A stretch of 64,000 nt of DNA from Bacillota bacterium (GTDB lineage: Bacteria; Bacillota; Clostridia; Oscillospirales; Ruminococcaceae). The notes beneath the pieces were generated by a model. That model was given only the letters and a program-made list of their open reading frames with translations, did not search any database and was not told where the DNA came from. Position 1 is the first letter of the stretch. Each line of letters begins with the position of its first letter. Of the stretch, positions 40,880-48,462 are shown one piece after another. The stretch lies in NCBI GenBank assembly GCA_023460035.1, contig JAEWRN010000033.1, forward strand, positions 16,996 to 80,995, written 5' to 3'. Made by a program: the position numbers and the translations under genes.

Positions 40880-42268
40880 TTAACCGATCATCAGGCCGCC
40901 GGTAGACTGCACCATATAGGCCGGGTCACTGCTCACGATAGCGCCTTCTACTACGTCGGCCGGGTTGGTGATTACATCTTCGCCTCCCGAAAGACCGCTT
41001 TTAATCTCGACCAGTGTGTCAGACGAAATACCGGTCTCTACGGCACAGCGGGTCGCGATGCCATTTTCTACAATGTAGCAGAACGTACCGTCCACGTCGG
41101 TATTCACCGCGGAAAGCGGCACTGTGATTACGTTGTCGGCTTCGCCCGTGGACAGAACCACATTTGCTTCAATGCCAAGCCGCAGGTCTTGCCCCGGGTT
41201 TGTCACCTTGACGCGCGCATGCACATAGGCCGCGCTGCTGCCGGTAGAAGAAACGCTGCTGGTTGCCATGGCGTCGATGCTTTCCAGCACGCCGTCATAG
41301 GTATTGCCAAGGGTTGTAATCTGCGCTGTTTGTCCGACGGCCACCTTTTCAAGGTCGTAGCGCGACAGGGCAATGTCCACATAAACGTCATCCATGCTTT
41401 CAATTGTGCAAAGGGTGCCGTATGCCGCGGCCGTGCCGCCCTGCACGGCGGTAAGGCTGGTCACCACACCGCTGATGGGGGCGCTGACACCCGCTTTGCC
41501 CGCGTCAAGGTCTTCTTTTGCGCCCTCCAGTGTAACGGATGCCGTGACCTGCGAAAGGTCAAGCAGCTTTTTGTCGTTTTCGCTCAGCACGCCCTGCTCT
41601 GTCGCGTCATAGACATTTTTTGCCGCGCTAAGCGCGCTCTCCTGTGCAGCAAGGTCTGCCTGTGCCGCCTGCAACGCTGCTTTTAAATCGGCGTTGTTGG
41701 GGTCCGCCGCAAGCTGTGCGGTAAGGCTGCTCACTGCCGCCGCCGCGTTGTCGCGCTGCACGGCAAGGTTGTTGAGGTTGGTTGCCGCATCGTTAAATTT
41801 TACCTGTGCGTCACTGCTGGCAGAAAGGCTTTTTTCCTTTTGCAGCTGGCCGCTTTGCCAGGTGGCAGAGGCCTGCCGGTAAACACGCTGCAAGGACGTT
41901 GTGTCAAACGCAAACAGCGCGTCGCCCTGTTTGACCTTTTGCCCCGCCTGCACATTGACGGCAGACAGCGGCGCGGTGACCGGCGAAAGCACGTTGACGG
42001 TGTTGGCCGAGCGCAGTGTGCCGGTGGTGGAAAGTGTTTGGGTGACCGAGCCGGTGGCCGCCTGCGCCGTGGAAACATAAGTGGGCTGCGGGCCGCGCAG
42101 CATGGCGGAAAGCTGGCTGACGGCAAACAAGCCGACCACCGCAACCACCAATACAATGAGAATCATCTTCTTGACGCTGCGCTTCTTTTTGGGTTTCTTT
42201 ACCGCCGGGGCCGGGGCAGCCCCCTCTGCTGCCCCCTGTGCCGGCAGGGTGTTTTCTTTTTCTTTCAT
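40880..42268 (-). CDS. MacA/HlyD-like membrane fusion adaptor
   Basis: A 462-aa adaptor with a Pro/Ala/Lys-rich cytoplasmic start, one membrane helix (residues about 34-55), a split biotinyl-lipoyl domain (SPVTAPLSAVNVQAGQKVKQ and GKAGVSAPISGVVTSL), and between them a long Ala/Gln/Asp-rich helical hairpin (residues about 130-235). The beta-barrel and membrane-proximal domains follow. It bridges the MacB-type permease in an efflux complex. It overlaps the ATPase stop (TGATG) and has an AAAGGAG site. Confidence 0.9.
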   Translation of the reverse strand: MKEKENTLPAQGAAEGAAPAPAVKKPKKKRSVKKMILIVLVVAVVGLFAVSQLSAMLRGPQPTYVSTAQAATGSVTQTLSTTGTLRSANTVNVLSPVTAPLSAVNVQAGQKVKQGDALFAFDTTSLQRVYRQASATWQSGQLQKEKSLSASSDAQVKFNDAATNLNNLAVQRDNAAAAVSSLTAQLAADPNNADLKAALQAAQADLAAQESALSAAKNVYDATEQGVLSENDKKLLDLSQVTASVTLEGAKEDLDAGKAGVSAPISGVVTSLTAVQGGTAAAYGTLCTIESMDDVYVDIALSRYDLEKVAVGQTAQITTLGNTYDGVLESIDAMATSSVSSTGSSAAYVHARVKVTNPGQDLRLGIEANVVLSTGEADNVITVPLSAVNTDVDGTFCYIVENGIATRCAVETGISSDTLVEIKSGLSGGEDVITNPADVVEGAIVSSDPAYMVQSTGGLMIG

Positions 42269-42972
42269 CAGAAAATCTCCTTTCCTTCGGGGGCATCCCC
42301 GTTGTCAATTTTACCATCGGTAATGCGCACCATGCGCTGTGCTTTCAGCGCCAGTTCGTCGTCATGGGTGATCAGCACAATCGTGTTGCCCTCTGCGTTC
42401 AGCTGGCGAATGATTTCGAACACCTGCGCACCTGCTTTGGTGTCCAGGTTGCCAGTGGGTTCGTCCGCCAAAATCAGCGGCGGGCTGGCCGCAAGGGCCC
42501 GTGCCACGGCAACGCGCTGCTGCTGGCCGCCCGACATCTGGTTGGGGCGGTGGTCCATACGGCCCTCAAGCCCGACCTTTTGCAGTGCGGCAATGGCAAG
42601 CTGCTGGCGTTTTGCCGCCGGGATGCCGCGATAGATCAGCGGCAGCTCGACGTTTTCAAATGCGCTGAGGTTTTGAATCAGGTTAAAGCTTTGAAACACA
42701 AAACCAATTTCGCGGTTGCGTATGGTGGACAGCTCGTTGTCTGTCATCGTGCTGACGTCCTGCCCGTTTAGCCGGTAACTGCCGCTGGTGGGCACGTCCA
42801 GACAGCCGATCATATTCATCAGCGTGGATTTGCCGCTGCCCGAGTGGCCGACGATTGCGACAAACTCGCCCTCGTAAACCGTCAAACTGACCCCGTCCAG
42901 CGCGTGAACCTCATTTTCGCCGGGGTTGTAAATTTTATAGAGATCTTCAATCTCAATGATGGGGCGCTGCAC
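42268..42972 (-). CDS. MacB-like ABC transporter ATP-binding protein
   Basis: A 234-aa ATPase of the LolD/MacB class. Walker A is GHSGSGKST, the Q loop FVFQSFNLI, signature MSGGQQQR, Walker B LILADEPTGNLD, and the switch THD. Two ATG codons precede (42990 and 42978), but AGGAGG lies between them; the GTG at 42972, seven bases after it, is the likely start (protein beginning MQRPIIEIEDLYKIYN). First gene of the three-gene operon, controlled by the 34-bp inverted repeat at 42997-43030. Confidence 0.92.
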   Translation of the reverse strand: MQRPIIEIEDLYKIYNPGENEVHALDGVSLTVYEGEFVAIVGHSGSGKSTLMNMIGCLDVPTSGSYRLNGQDVSTMTDNELSTIRNREIGFVFQSFNLIQNLSAFENVELPLIYRGIPAAKRQQLAIAALQKVGLEGRMDHRPNQMSGGQQQRVAVARALAASPPLILADEPTGNLDTKAGAQVFEIIRQLNAEGNTIVLITHDDELALKAQRMVRITDGKIDNGDAPEGKEIF

Positions 42973-42996
42973 TCCCATTCCTCCTCTCATGTGCTT

Positions 42997-43055
42997 GTAT
43001 TATTGTATTAATTGCGTAATACAATAATACAGCCTTTTTTTTAGTTGTCAATCCC
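42997..43055 (-). promoter_or_regulatory. Promoter with 34-bp inverted repeat before the MacAB-like operon
   Basis: GTATTATTGTATTA (42997-43010) and TAATACAATAATAC (43017-43030) are perfect inverted repeats of 14 bp around ATTGCG. On the minus strand a TTGACA at about 43048-43053 and a TATTAT inside the repeat are 16 bases apart, so the operator covers -10 and the start. GntR (YtrA-type) or similar dimeric repressors bind sites of this style; no regulator gene is adjacent. Confidence 0.75.
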
Positions 43056-43180
43056 TGATACGAGTTATTGTGAAAAAAGTTTACAATTTAGCAAAAAACA
43101 ATTTGGTTAAAACAGAAAAACGCCCCGCTTTGGAAACATTTCCCACACAGTGCCCTTGTTTAGGGCGGCAGGCGGCAAAA

Positions 43181-43217
43181 AAAACGGCAGGGGGAAGCAA
43201 GTTCCCTCTGCCGTTTT
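43181..43217 (-). terminator. Terminator after nagB
   Basis: AAAACGGCAGGGGGAA and TTCCCTCTGCCGTTTT pair over 16 bp with one mismatch; eight T in all follow on the minus strand. Confidence 0.88.
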
Positions 43218-43237
43218 GTATTGTTGTAAAACGCAGC

Positions 43238-43996
43238 TTAGCGCTTGTTCATCATCTGCGGTGCTTTTTCGCGAATGACCGAAAGCGCGGCGTCGTCGGC
43301 AACGACCACAAGGTCGCTGTGCATCTGCAAAATGCTGGCTGGCACCTCCGGCGTGATGGGGCCCGCAAGGCTGCGGTACAAAATCTCCGCTTTTTCGGCA
43401 CCCGAAACCAGCAGCAAAATGCGGTCGGCACCCAAAATGCTTTTCAGGCCCATGGTATACGCATAACGGGGCACATCCTCCTCTTTTTCAAAAAAGCGGC
43501 GGTTTGCCTCGATGGTGCTCTCGTTCAGCTTGACGCGGTGGGTACCCAGCGTAAAGTCGTGGCCCGGCTCGTTAAAGGCAATGTGCCCGTTGTGGCCAAG
43601 GCCCAGCAGCTGCAGGTCAATGTGGCCCAGTGAAGCCAACACTTCGTCGTAATGGCGGCACTCGTCTGCCTCGTCGCGGTTTTTGCCGTTGGGGATATGC
43701 ACGTTTTCGGGTGCGATATTGATATGGGAGAAGAAGTTTTCCCACATAAAGGTGTCGTAGCTGTTTTCGTCCCCACGGCCAAGGCCCACATATTCGTCGA
43801 GGTTGACGGTTTTGCAGGACGAAAAATCGACATCCCCTTTTTTGTACCATTCAATCAGCTGTTTGTAGGTGCCCACCGGGGTCGACCCGGTAGCAAGCCC
43901 CAGCACCGAAGCGGGCTCTAAAATGACCTGTGCCGAAATCAGGTTTGCGGCCTGCCGGCTCATATGGTTATAATCCTTCGCTGCGAGAATTCTCAT
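43238..43996 (-). CDS. nagB: Glucosamine-6-phosphate deaminase
   Basis: A 252-aa cytosolic enzyme that converts glucosamine-6-phosphate to fructose-6-phosphate and ammonia. LGLATGSTPVGTYKQLIEWY (phosphate-binding loop), TVNLDEYVGLGRGDENSYDT (catalytic Asp), and GLGHNGHIAFNEPG (Asp/His catalytic set) are all intact. The start at 43996 (MRILAAKDYNHM) fits the family; AAAGGAA is 12 bases upstream. It feeds amino sugars into glycolysis together with nagA, which lies apart at 50230-51363 in this genome. Confidence 0.95.
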   Translation of the reverse strand: MRILAAKDYNHMSRQAANLISAQVILEPASVLGLATGSTPVGTYKQLIEWYKKGDVDFSSCKTVNLDEYVGLGRGDENSYDTFMWENFFSHINIAPENVHIPNGKNRDEADECRHYDEVLASLGHIDLQLLGLGHNGHIAFNEPGHDFTLGTHRVKLNESTIEANRRFFEKEEDVPRYAYTMGLKSILGADRILLLVSGAEKAEILYRSLAGPITPEVPASILQMHSDLVVVADDAALSVIREKAPQMMNKR

Positions 43997-44210
43997 GTTG
44001 ATCTGTGTTCCTTTCTCCCCTGTAACTGTTACAGTTTGCTTATGCCAAAAGCAGGTGCCCCACATGGCCACCTGGCGGGACGGAATTTTGTTTCTGCCCT
44101 ACGTTACTATAACACAAACCCCTTGCAAAAAGAAGCCCGCAGGCGACAAAAGACGCCAAATTTCATGCCAATTGTATCTTTTTTTATCATTTGGGCATGA
44201 ACGGTAAAAA
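43997..44210. other. Intergenic region upstream of nagB
   Basis: The stretch from 43997 to the thioredoxin terminator has no gene I can support. It holds the nagB leader; no clear GntR (NagR-type) operator is visible. Confidence 0.5.
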
Positions 44211-44280
44211 AAAGACAACGAAAGCAAAGGCTGCAAAAGGGCCCGCACTGCTGCAGCGGTGCGGGCCTTTTGTTGTCTTT
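44211..44280 (-). terminator. Nested terminator after trxA
   Basis: Inner stem AAAAGG(G)CCCGCAC with GTGCGGGCCTTTT (44235-44272) lies inside an outer stem AAAGACAAC / GTTGTCTTT (44211-44280). Confidence 0.8.
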
Positions 44281-44312
44281 ACAAAAATGGGAGGAGTGTG
44301 GGATAAGGGGAA

Positions 44313-44630
44313 TTACAGGTTGCTGTTCAGCAAGTCCTTGTAAACCGGCGCAGGCTGAACGCCAACCTTGCGGGCGATCTCTTTACCGTTTTTGAACACG
44401 ATCACGGTGGGGATGCTCATGACGCCAAACTTGCCGGCAAGGTTTTGGTTTTCGTCGACATCGACTTTACCAACGACCGCTTTGCCTTCAAACTCTTCGC
44501 CCAGCTTTTCAATGGTGGGGGCGAGCATGCGGCACGGGCCGCACCAGCTTGCCCAAAAGTCGACAATCGCGACGGGAGATGCGTTGATTTTGCTTTCAAA
44601 ATCGGTTTCGTTCAGGTGTAATACAGACAT
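44313..44630 (-). CDS. trxA: Thioredoxin
   Basis: A 105-aa classical thioredoxin: VAIVDFWASWCGPCRMLAPT has the WCGPC dithiol, MSIPTVIVFKNGKE the cis-Pro loop. It reduces protein disulfides in the cytosol. It is the last gene of the arsR-trxB-trxA operon, 14 bases after the flavin reductase gene, which should be its electron donor. The start has a GGAG site. Confidence 0.96.
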   Translation of the reverse strand: MSVLHLNETDFESKINASPVAIVDFWASWCGPCRMLAPTIEKLGEEFEGKAVVGKVDVDENQNLAGKFGVMSIPTVIVFKNGKEIARKVGVQPAPVYKDLLNSNL

Positions 44631-44644
44631 GGTTCATTTCTCCT

Positions 44645-45517
44645 TTACTGTACAGTTGAGGTTTTGTCCTTCGACTTGTTGTCAATATATTCGGCGGCCT
44701 TCTGGCCGGCGACCAAGCCCTCGCCGGTCGCCTTCGAGAGCTGCAGCGGTAAGCCCGTGCAGTCCCCGGCAGCGAACACGCCGGGCAGATTGGTTTTCAT
44801 TTCGCGGTCCACCTTGATATAGCCATTCTCCTGCTCCAGGCCCGCCATTAAGCTGGCGGGGGGGATCGCATTGCGCAGGATAAACACACAGTCGGCGGGC
44901 AGGGTGGCATCACCAATGTGAAACGCGGTCACATGCCCTTCGCCCTGTATTTCAAATGCGGCAAGGCGTAAAAACGGGATGTCCGCCTGCAGCTCTTCGG
45001 ATTGCTTTGCCGAAACGTAGGTCACGTTGCAGCCGATGCTTTGCAAAAAGTTGGCCTCTTTGGGCGAGTCCGGCGCCATGCCGACCACCACAACATTTTT
45101 GCCGCGGTACAGCATGCCGTCGCAGGTGGCGCAATAGCTGACCCCCTGGCCCAAAAACTCCTCTTCGCCGGGGTACTTGCGCCCCTGCGAAACACCGGTG
45201 GCCAGCACGATGGCCCCGCCCTCTTCCACGTCGGTGCCAATGCTTAAATAAAACGAATCTTCCATCGGCATCACCGTGAGCACCCGGCCATCACGAAATT
45301 CGGTGCCCATGCTTTGGGCGTGTGCCCAGTAGGTATCCATCAGTTGTGCGCCGGTCTCACCCGGCATGCCAAGGTAGTTATCTACCTTTTTGGCGCGGTA
45401 CAGCGGGCTGTCGTGGTAGTCATTGGTGACCACCAAAACGCTTTTGCCCCTTGCGCGGGCATTGATTGCCGCGCTGAGGCCCGCCGGCCCCCCGCCAATG
45501 ATCACGATGTCGTGCAA
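44645..45517 (-). CDS. Thioredoxin-reductase-like flavoprotein without NADPH motifs
   Basis: A 290-aa flavoprotein. The FAD motif IVIIGGGPAGLSAAINARAR and the redox pair CATC (GVSYCATCDGMLYRGK) match thioredoxin reductases, as does FAAGDCTGLPLQLSKATGEG. But the second Rossmann segment reads VVVVGMAPDSPKEANFLQSI and the next strand VTYVSAKQSE, lacking both the GGGDSA and the HRR(x3)R motifs that bind NADPH. Clostridial ferredoxin-dependent flavin thioredoxin reductases (FFTR) and the related DTR enzymes lack them in the same way. The start codon is TTG at 45517 with AGGAGG eight bases upstream, inside the end of arsR. Confidence 0.88.
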   Translation of the reverse strand: MHDIVIIGGGPAGLSAAINARARGKSVLVVTNDYHDSPLYRAKKVDNYLGMPGETGAQLMDTYWAHAQSMGTEFRDGRVLTVMPMEDSFYLSIGTDVEEGGAIVLATGVSQGRKYPGEEEFLGQGVSYCATCDGMLYRGKNVVVVGMAPDSPKEANFLQSIGCNVTYVSAKQSEELQADIPFLRLAAFEIQGEGHVTAFHIGDATLPADCVFILRNAIPPASLMAGLEQENGYIKVDREMKTNLPGVFAAGDCTGLPLQLSKATGEGLVAGQKAAEYIDNKSKDKTSTVQ

Positions 45518-45813
45518 TTGTAATCCTCCTCCCGCTCGCCGAACAGCGCAGCTACCACCGCAGCCACCTGCCCGTTTGCCACCTTGTAATACATTTCGTT
45601 GCCTGCGCGCTCGCAGGTGACGACGCCGGCAGCTTTCAGGCGTGTAAGATGTTGTGAAATGGTGGACTGGCTTTGCCCGGTACAGCCTTCGATGCAGCGC
45701 ACATTGCGGCAGCCGCCGACCAGCAGGTTACGGACAATTTGCAGACGCAGCGGGTGGGACAGTGCTTTGAGCAATTCGGTTTTCTGCTCGTAGATTTTTG
45801 ATTGCTCCTCCAT
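45502..45813 (-). CDS. ArsR/SmtB family regulator
   Basis: A 103-aa winged-helix repressor: ALSHPLRLQIVRNLLVGGCR, then GQSQSTISQHLTRLKAAGVV (recognition helix). Three Cys near the DNA-binding helix (GGCRNVRCIEGCTG) could sense metal or thiol/redox stress; the spacing differs from the classic ELCVCDL of ArsR. The ATG at 45813 is preferred to a GTG nine bases upstream because of the GAGG spacing. It precedes and overlaps the thioredoxin-reductase-like gene, so the operon is probably thiol-stress inducible. Confidence 0.88.
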   Translation of the reverse strand: MEEQSKIYEQKTELLKALSHPLRLQIVRNLLVGGCRNVRCIEGCTGQSQSTISQHLTRLKAAGVVTCERAGNEMYYKVANGQVAAVVAALFGEREEDYNCTTS

Positions 45814-45843
45814 CGGCCTCACCTCGTCCTTCGTTCATATATT

Positions 45844-45871
45844 AGTATATTCGAATATTCAAATTTGTCAA
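45844..45871 (-). promoter_or_regulatory. Promoter and operator of the arsR-trx operon
   Basis: On the minus strand TTGACA (45871-45866) and TATACT (45849-45844) are 16 bases apart. ATATTCGAATAT (45847-45858), a perfect 12-bp palindrome of ArsR-operator type, overlaps the spacer and -10. Confidence 0.7.
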
Positions 45872-46004
45872 GTCTTTTTTTAACTTTTTTCGTGTAGTTT
45901 TCATTTTTCACAATTACAGGCGCTTTTTACGGTGGCAAGGCCCACAGCACAAGGCCTTTTTGACGGTGCCGCAAGGGCAAAAAGCACGCGGCTTACTTAT
46001 TATA

Positions 46005-46052
46005 AAAGCACAGGGCCCCGCCGGCTTAACTGCCGGCGGGGCCCTGTGTGCT
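46005..46052 (-). terminator. Terminator after the S24 repressor gene
   Basis: CACAGGGCCCCGCCGGC (46009-46025) and GCCGGCGGGGCCCTGTG (46032-46048) form a perfect 17-bp stem; TTTTAT follows on the minus strand. Confidence 0.88.
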
Positions 46053-46068
46053 TGTTGTTTTATACCGC

Positions 46069-46857
46069 TTACTCGCGGCAGATGCCGATGACCTTGCCGT
46101 AGCAGCGGGTCTGCTCAAAATCATCCAGCTCAATGTCGTCATATGCGGGGTTCAGCGAGCCCAGATGGTCGCCCCAGAACTCTTTGACATACACTTCGCC
46201 ATCCAGATAAAACACGCCGATTTCCATCTCTTCGACACTGGGCTGGCGGCGCACAAACAGACGGTCACCGTCGTGGATGCGCGGCTCCATCGAATCGCCG
46301 GACACCTGCACCATAAAGTTGGCACCCCGCGGCGGCGCCTTTTTCAGCTCGACGATTTCGTAATGGTCGCTGTCTAAAAACTGGCCCGTGCCGGCGGAGA
46401 CCCGCACGTCGTACAGCGGCAGCGAAAAATAGGTCAGCGGCTCGTCAAACAGGCCATCCTGCTCCAATGACTCAAACTGCTCGTTTTCCTGCACGCGCTG
46501 CGTCTCGATTTGCAGCAGCGAATCGACCGCATCGTTCATCTGGTCGACCAGCGTCTGCACGGCACGCCTGCCGTAAGAATCCAGCTTCGCCATTTTTTCG
46601 CGGCGCAGCCGGTCCTCGAGTGAAATGGTGATTGGCTCTTCTTTTTTTGCGGGCTGGGGTGCGGTGTCGGTGCGAAAATCGTCGACCGAACACCCCAGCG
46701 CCACGGCAAGCGCACAGACGGTCTCGTACCCGGGGTTGGTCGTGCGCCCCGACGTGATCTTGTCCACCGTCGCCTTGGGCACGCCAGAACGGCGGGCCAG
46801 CTCTTCGTTTGTCCATCCGTATTGCTTTTTCAGGTGATTGATGAGTTCAAATCCCAC
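46069..46857 (-). CDS. XRE HTH / S24 peptidase repressor (CI-like)
   Basis: A 262-aa repressor. Residues 1-60 hold an XRE helix-turn-helix (NEELARRSGVPKATVDKITS). A helical linker leads to the S24 peptidase (residues about 150-260): VSGDSMEPRIHDGDRLFV has the catalytic Ser and EVYVKEF the Lys. The start is GTG at 46857 with GGAAGGG upstream; the nearby ATG is out of frame. It faces a small HTH gene across an intergenic region with three CCAT-type palindromes, the layout of a phage lysogeny switch or ICE control region. Confidence 0.88.
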   Translation of the reverse strand: MGFELINHLKKQYGWTNEELARRSGVPKATVDKITSGRTTNPGYETVCALAVALGCSVDDFRTDTAPQPAKKEEPITISLEDRLRREKMAKLDSYGRRAVQTLVDQMNDAVDSLLQIETQRVQENEQFESLEQDGLFDEPLTYFSLPLYDVRVSAGTGQFLDSDHYEIVELKKAPPRGANFMVQVSGDSMEPRIHDGDRLFVRRQPSVEEMEIGVFYLDGEVYVKEFWGDHLGSLNPAYDDIELDDFEQTRCYGKVIGICRE

Positions 46858-46922
46858 GGGTGCATCCCTTCCTTTTCTTTTTACTATAGCATGGGTAGGC
46901 TAAAAGCGCAAGTAAAAAATAT

Positions 46923-47006
46923 CCATATTTGGTTATTATTGTTGCTTTCTCCTCTTGACTATCTCCATATTTGGTGATACTATGAAATCAAAAGAACCAT
47001 AGATGG
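46923..47006. promoter_or_regulatory. Three operator-like sites in a divergent switch region
   Basis: CCATATTTGG occurs at 46923-46932 and 46965-46974, and the related palindrome CCATAGATGG at 46997-47006. A plus-strand promoter (TTGACT 46955-46960, TACTAT 46978-46983, 17-base spacer) lies over the second site. Three sites between divergent repressor and HTH genes is the arrangement of a lambda-type operator. Confidence 0.65.
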
Positions 47007-47030
47007 CTATTTTGAGACAGGAGGATTGCC

Positions 47031-47267
47031 ATGAAATATCAAACCCTGCAATTTGGGCTAAAAAAGGCGCACATCACCAAAAAAACGGTGGCGCAAAGCC
47101 TTGGTATTACCCCGCGCACACTGCAGCGCAAGCTGCGCGGCCAAAGCCCGCTGCTGTGGGAGGAGGCCTGCGCCATACGGGAGCGGTTTTTCCCCTATAC
47201 GGAGCTGGAAGCACTGTTTACCGAACAGACGGCAGGGTGCCCTGCTGCAAAAGGGGGCCCCCATTGA
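47031..47267 (+). CDS. Small HTH protein (Cro-like), 78 aa
   Basis: A 78-aa DNA-binding protein: KAHITKKTVAQSLGITPRTL followed by QRKLRGQSPLLWEEACAIRE is a helix-turn-helix of the phage Cro/XRE group. The start follows ACAGGAGG. It diverges from the S24 repressor and is the first of four overlapping or closely spaced small genes, so it may be the antagonist or early regulator of a mobile element. Confidence 0.75.
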   Translation: MKYQTLQFGLKKAHITKKTVAQSLGITPRTLQRKLRGQSPLLWEEACAIRERFFPYTELEALFTEQTAGCPAAKGGPH

Positions 47268-47446
47268 CCCTTGCGATGACGCTGGCCAACTGGCTGCAGT
47301 GCGGCGATGCCAAAAAGCTGCTGTGCGTGCTGGACACCGCGGCCCACACCGTTTGCTGGCCGGGGGACGCGCTGTGCCTGGCACCCTGCAAACTGGCGGC
47401 CCCCACCCTGCTGGCAATTTACGAAAGCGGTGAGTTGCCGCAATGA
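47264..47446 (+). CDS. Small protein, 60 aa
   Basis: Reads MTLAMTLANWLQCGDAKKLL onward with four Cys in all. The likely start is TTG at 47264, six bases after AAAGGGGG and overlapping the previous stop (TTGA); the ATG at 47276 has no ribosome binding site near it. I do not recognise the protein. Its overlaps on both sides argue that it is a real member of the small operon. Confidence 0.55.
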   Translation: MTLAMTLANWLQCGDAKKLLCVLDTAAHTVCWPGDALCLAPCKLAAPTLLAIYESGELPQ

Positions 47447-47673
47447 CAACACCGCAAAGTGAAACGGGCTATGTTGGCACCGGCCCCAAAAACCGGGGGT
47501 TTTATGTGGCGGGGGACGATGCGCTGTGCTACGCGCTGGCACAGTGCGGCATTCGCGCGCTGGACACCACCGCCCCCGACTGTGCCGAGCTGCTGGCCAT
47601 GCTGCCGGGGTGGTATTTTTCCGGCGCATGGCGGCCAGCCAGTGACCCGCGCCAAACACAACACCAATCATAA
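47443..47673 (+). CDS. Small protein, 76 aa
   Basis: Reads MTTPQSETGYVGTGPKNRGF onward, with LLAMLPGWYFSGAWRPASDP near its end. No membrane segment or known domain. It overlaps the preceding stop by four bases (ATGA). Function unknown; probably an early gene of the phage-like module. Confidence 0.5.
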   Translation: MTTPQSETGYVGTGPKNRGFYVAGDDALCYALAQCGIRALDTTAPDCAELLAMLPGWYFSGAWRPASDPRQTQHQS

Positions 47674-47684
47674 AAGGAGAACCA

Positions 47685-48314
47685 ATGAAAGAAACTACGC
47701 CCTGCCACAACCCCACCCACACCGGCCGGGCCGCACCGGAGGAATTTGAAAACGAAACCGACCGCAAAAACGGCCTGTGCCGGTGCTGGGGGTGTGTTTA
47801 TTACCGGCCGGTCGTCACCTTTGACCGGTTTGAGTGGATTTGCAATTACGCCTGTGCCACCGGCAAGCTGCGGGGCATGCGGCCCGTTGACTGTTATTAC
47901 GGCGTTGGTACCCCCTGCCAGATGCAGCCCGGCACCACACCCCCGGCGCGTTACCGCGCGGCGGTGCGCCAGCGTAAGTCAACCCGCCCCGCGGCGGCCC
48001 CAAAAGGCCTTGCCCGTCTGTGCGGCAGCCTGCTGCAAGCCGAGGGCCAGCTTTCTGCCATGCAGCAAAACGCCATTCGCAAAGCCGAACAGGCCGTGGG
48101 CCGCGGGTATGCCCCCGGTGCGCAGGCCGCCAAAGCAGAGCTGGTGCAGGCCGTGCGGCTGAACCTGATGAACGCCCGTGCCTGGCCGTTTGCGCTGCTG
48201 CGCCGCCGCTACCTGCTGCCGCTGGACGAAGCGGGCTTTCGGCGCGAGCGCGCGGCCTTTTGCGCCGCACTGGCAGCCGAGCTGGAGCTGCTGGGCGAGG
48301 GCCGCCCCTGTTAA
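47685..48314 (+). CDS. Cysteine-rich phage-type protein, 209 aa
   Basis: The first 85 residues contain about eight Cys with zinc-finger-like spacing (CRCWGCVYYRPVVTFDRFEW, then ICNYAC and PVDCYYG, GTPCQ), and the remainder is basic and helical (SAMQQNAIRKAEQAVGRGYA, ARAWPFALLRRRYLLPLDEA). Small Cys-rich proteins of this style are common in early regions of clostridial prophages and conjugative elements. The start has AAAAGGAGA. Last gene of the module; no integrase, portal or capsid gene follows. Confidence 0.6.
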   Translation: MKETTPCHNPTHTGRAAPEEFENETDRKNGLCRCWGCVYYRPVVTFDRFEWICNYACATGKLRGMRPVDCYYGVGTPCQMQPGTTPPARYRAAVRQRKSTRPAAAPKGLARLCGSLLQAEGQLSAMQQNAIRKAEQAVGRGYAPGAQAAKAELVQAVRLNLMNARAWPFALLRRRYLLPLDEAGFRRERAAFCAALAAELELLGEGRPC

Positions 48315-48375
48315 AACGCAGCGGGTGGCCGGGGGTGCCCCCCTGCCCCAGCGCCCTGTTTTACCGCACACAAAC

Positions 48376-48408
48376 AAAAGTGCCCCGCCGTTTGGCGGGG
48401 CACTTTTT
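48376..48408. terminator. Bidirectional terminator
   Basis: AAAAGTGCCCCGCC (48376-48389) and GGCGGGGCACTTTTT (48394-48408) form a 14-bp stem between the phage-like module and the convergent transporter gene. Confidence 0.9.
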
Positions 48409-48462
48409 CACTTTCCCAAGTTCGTACAACTCTGCCGGCAGCCATCCGGCAGAAACTGCTTC

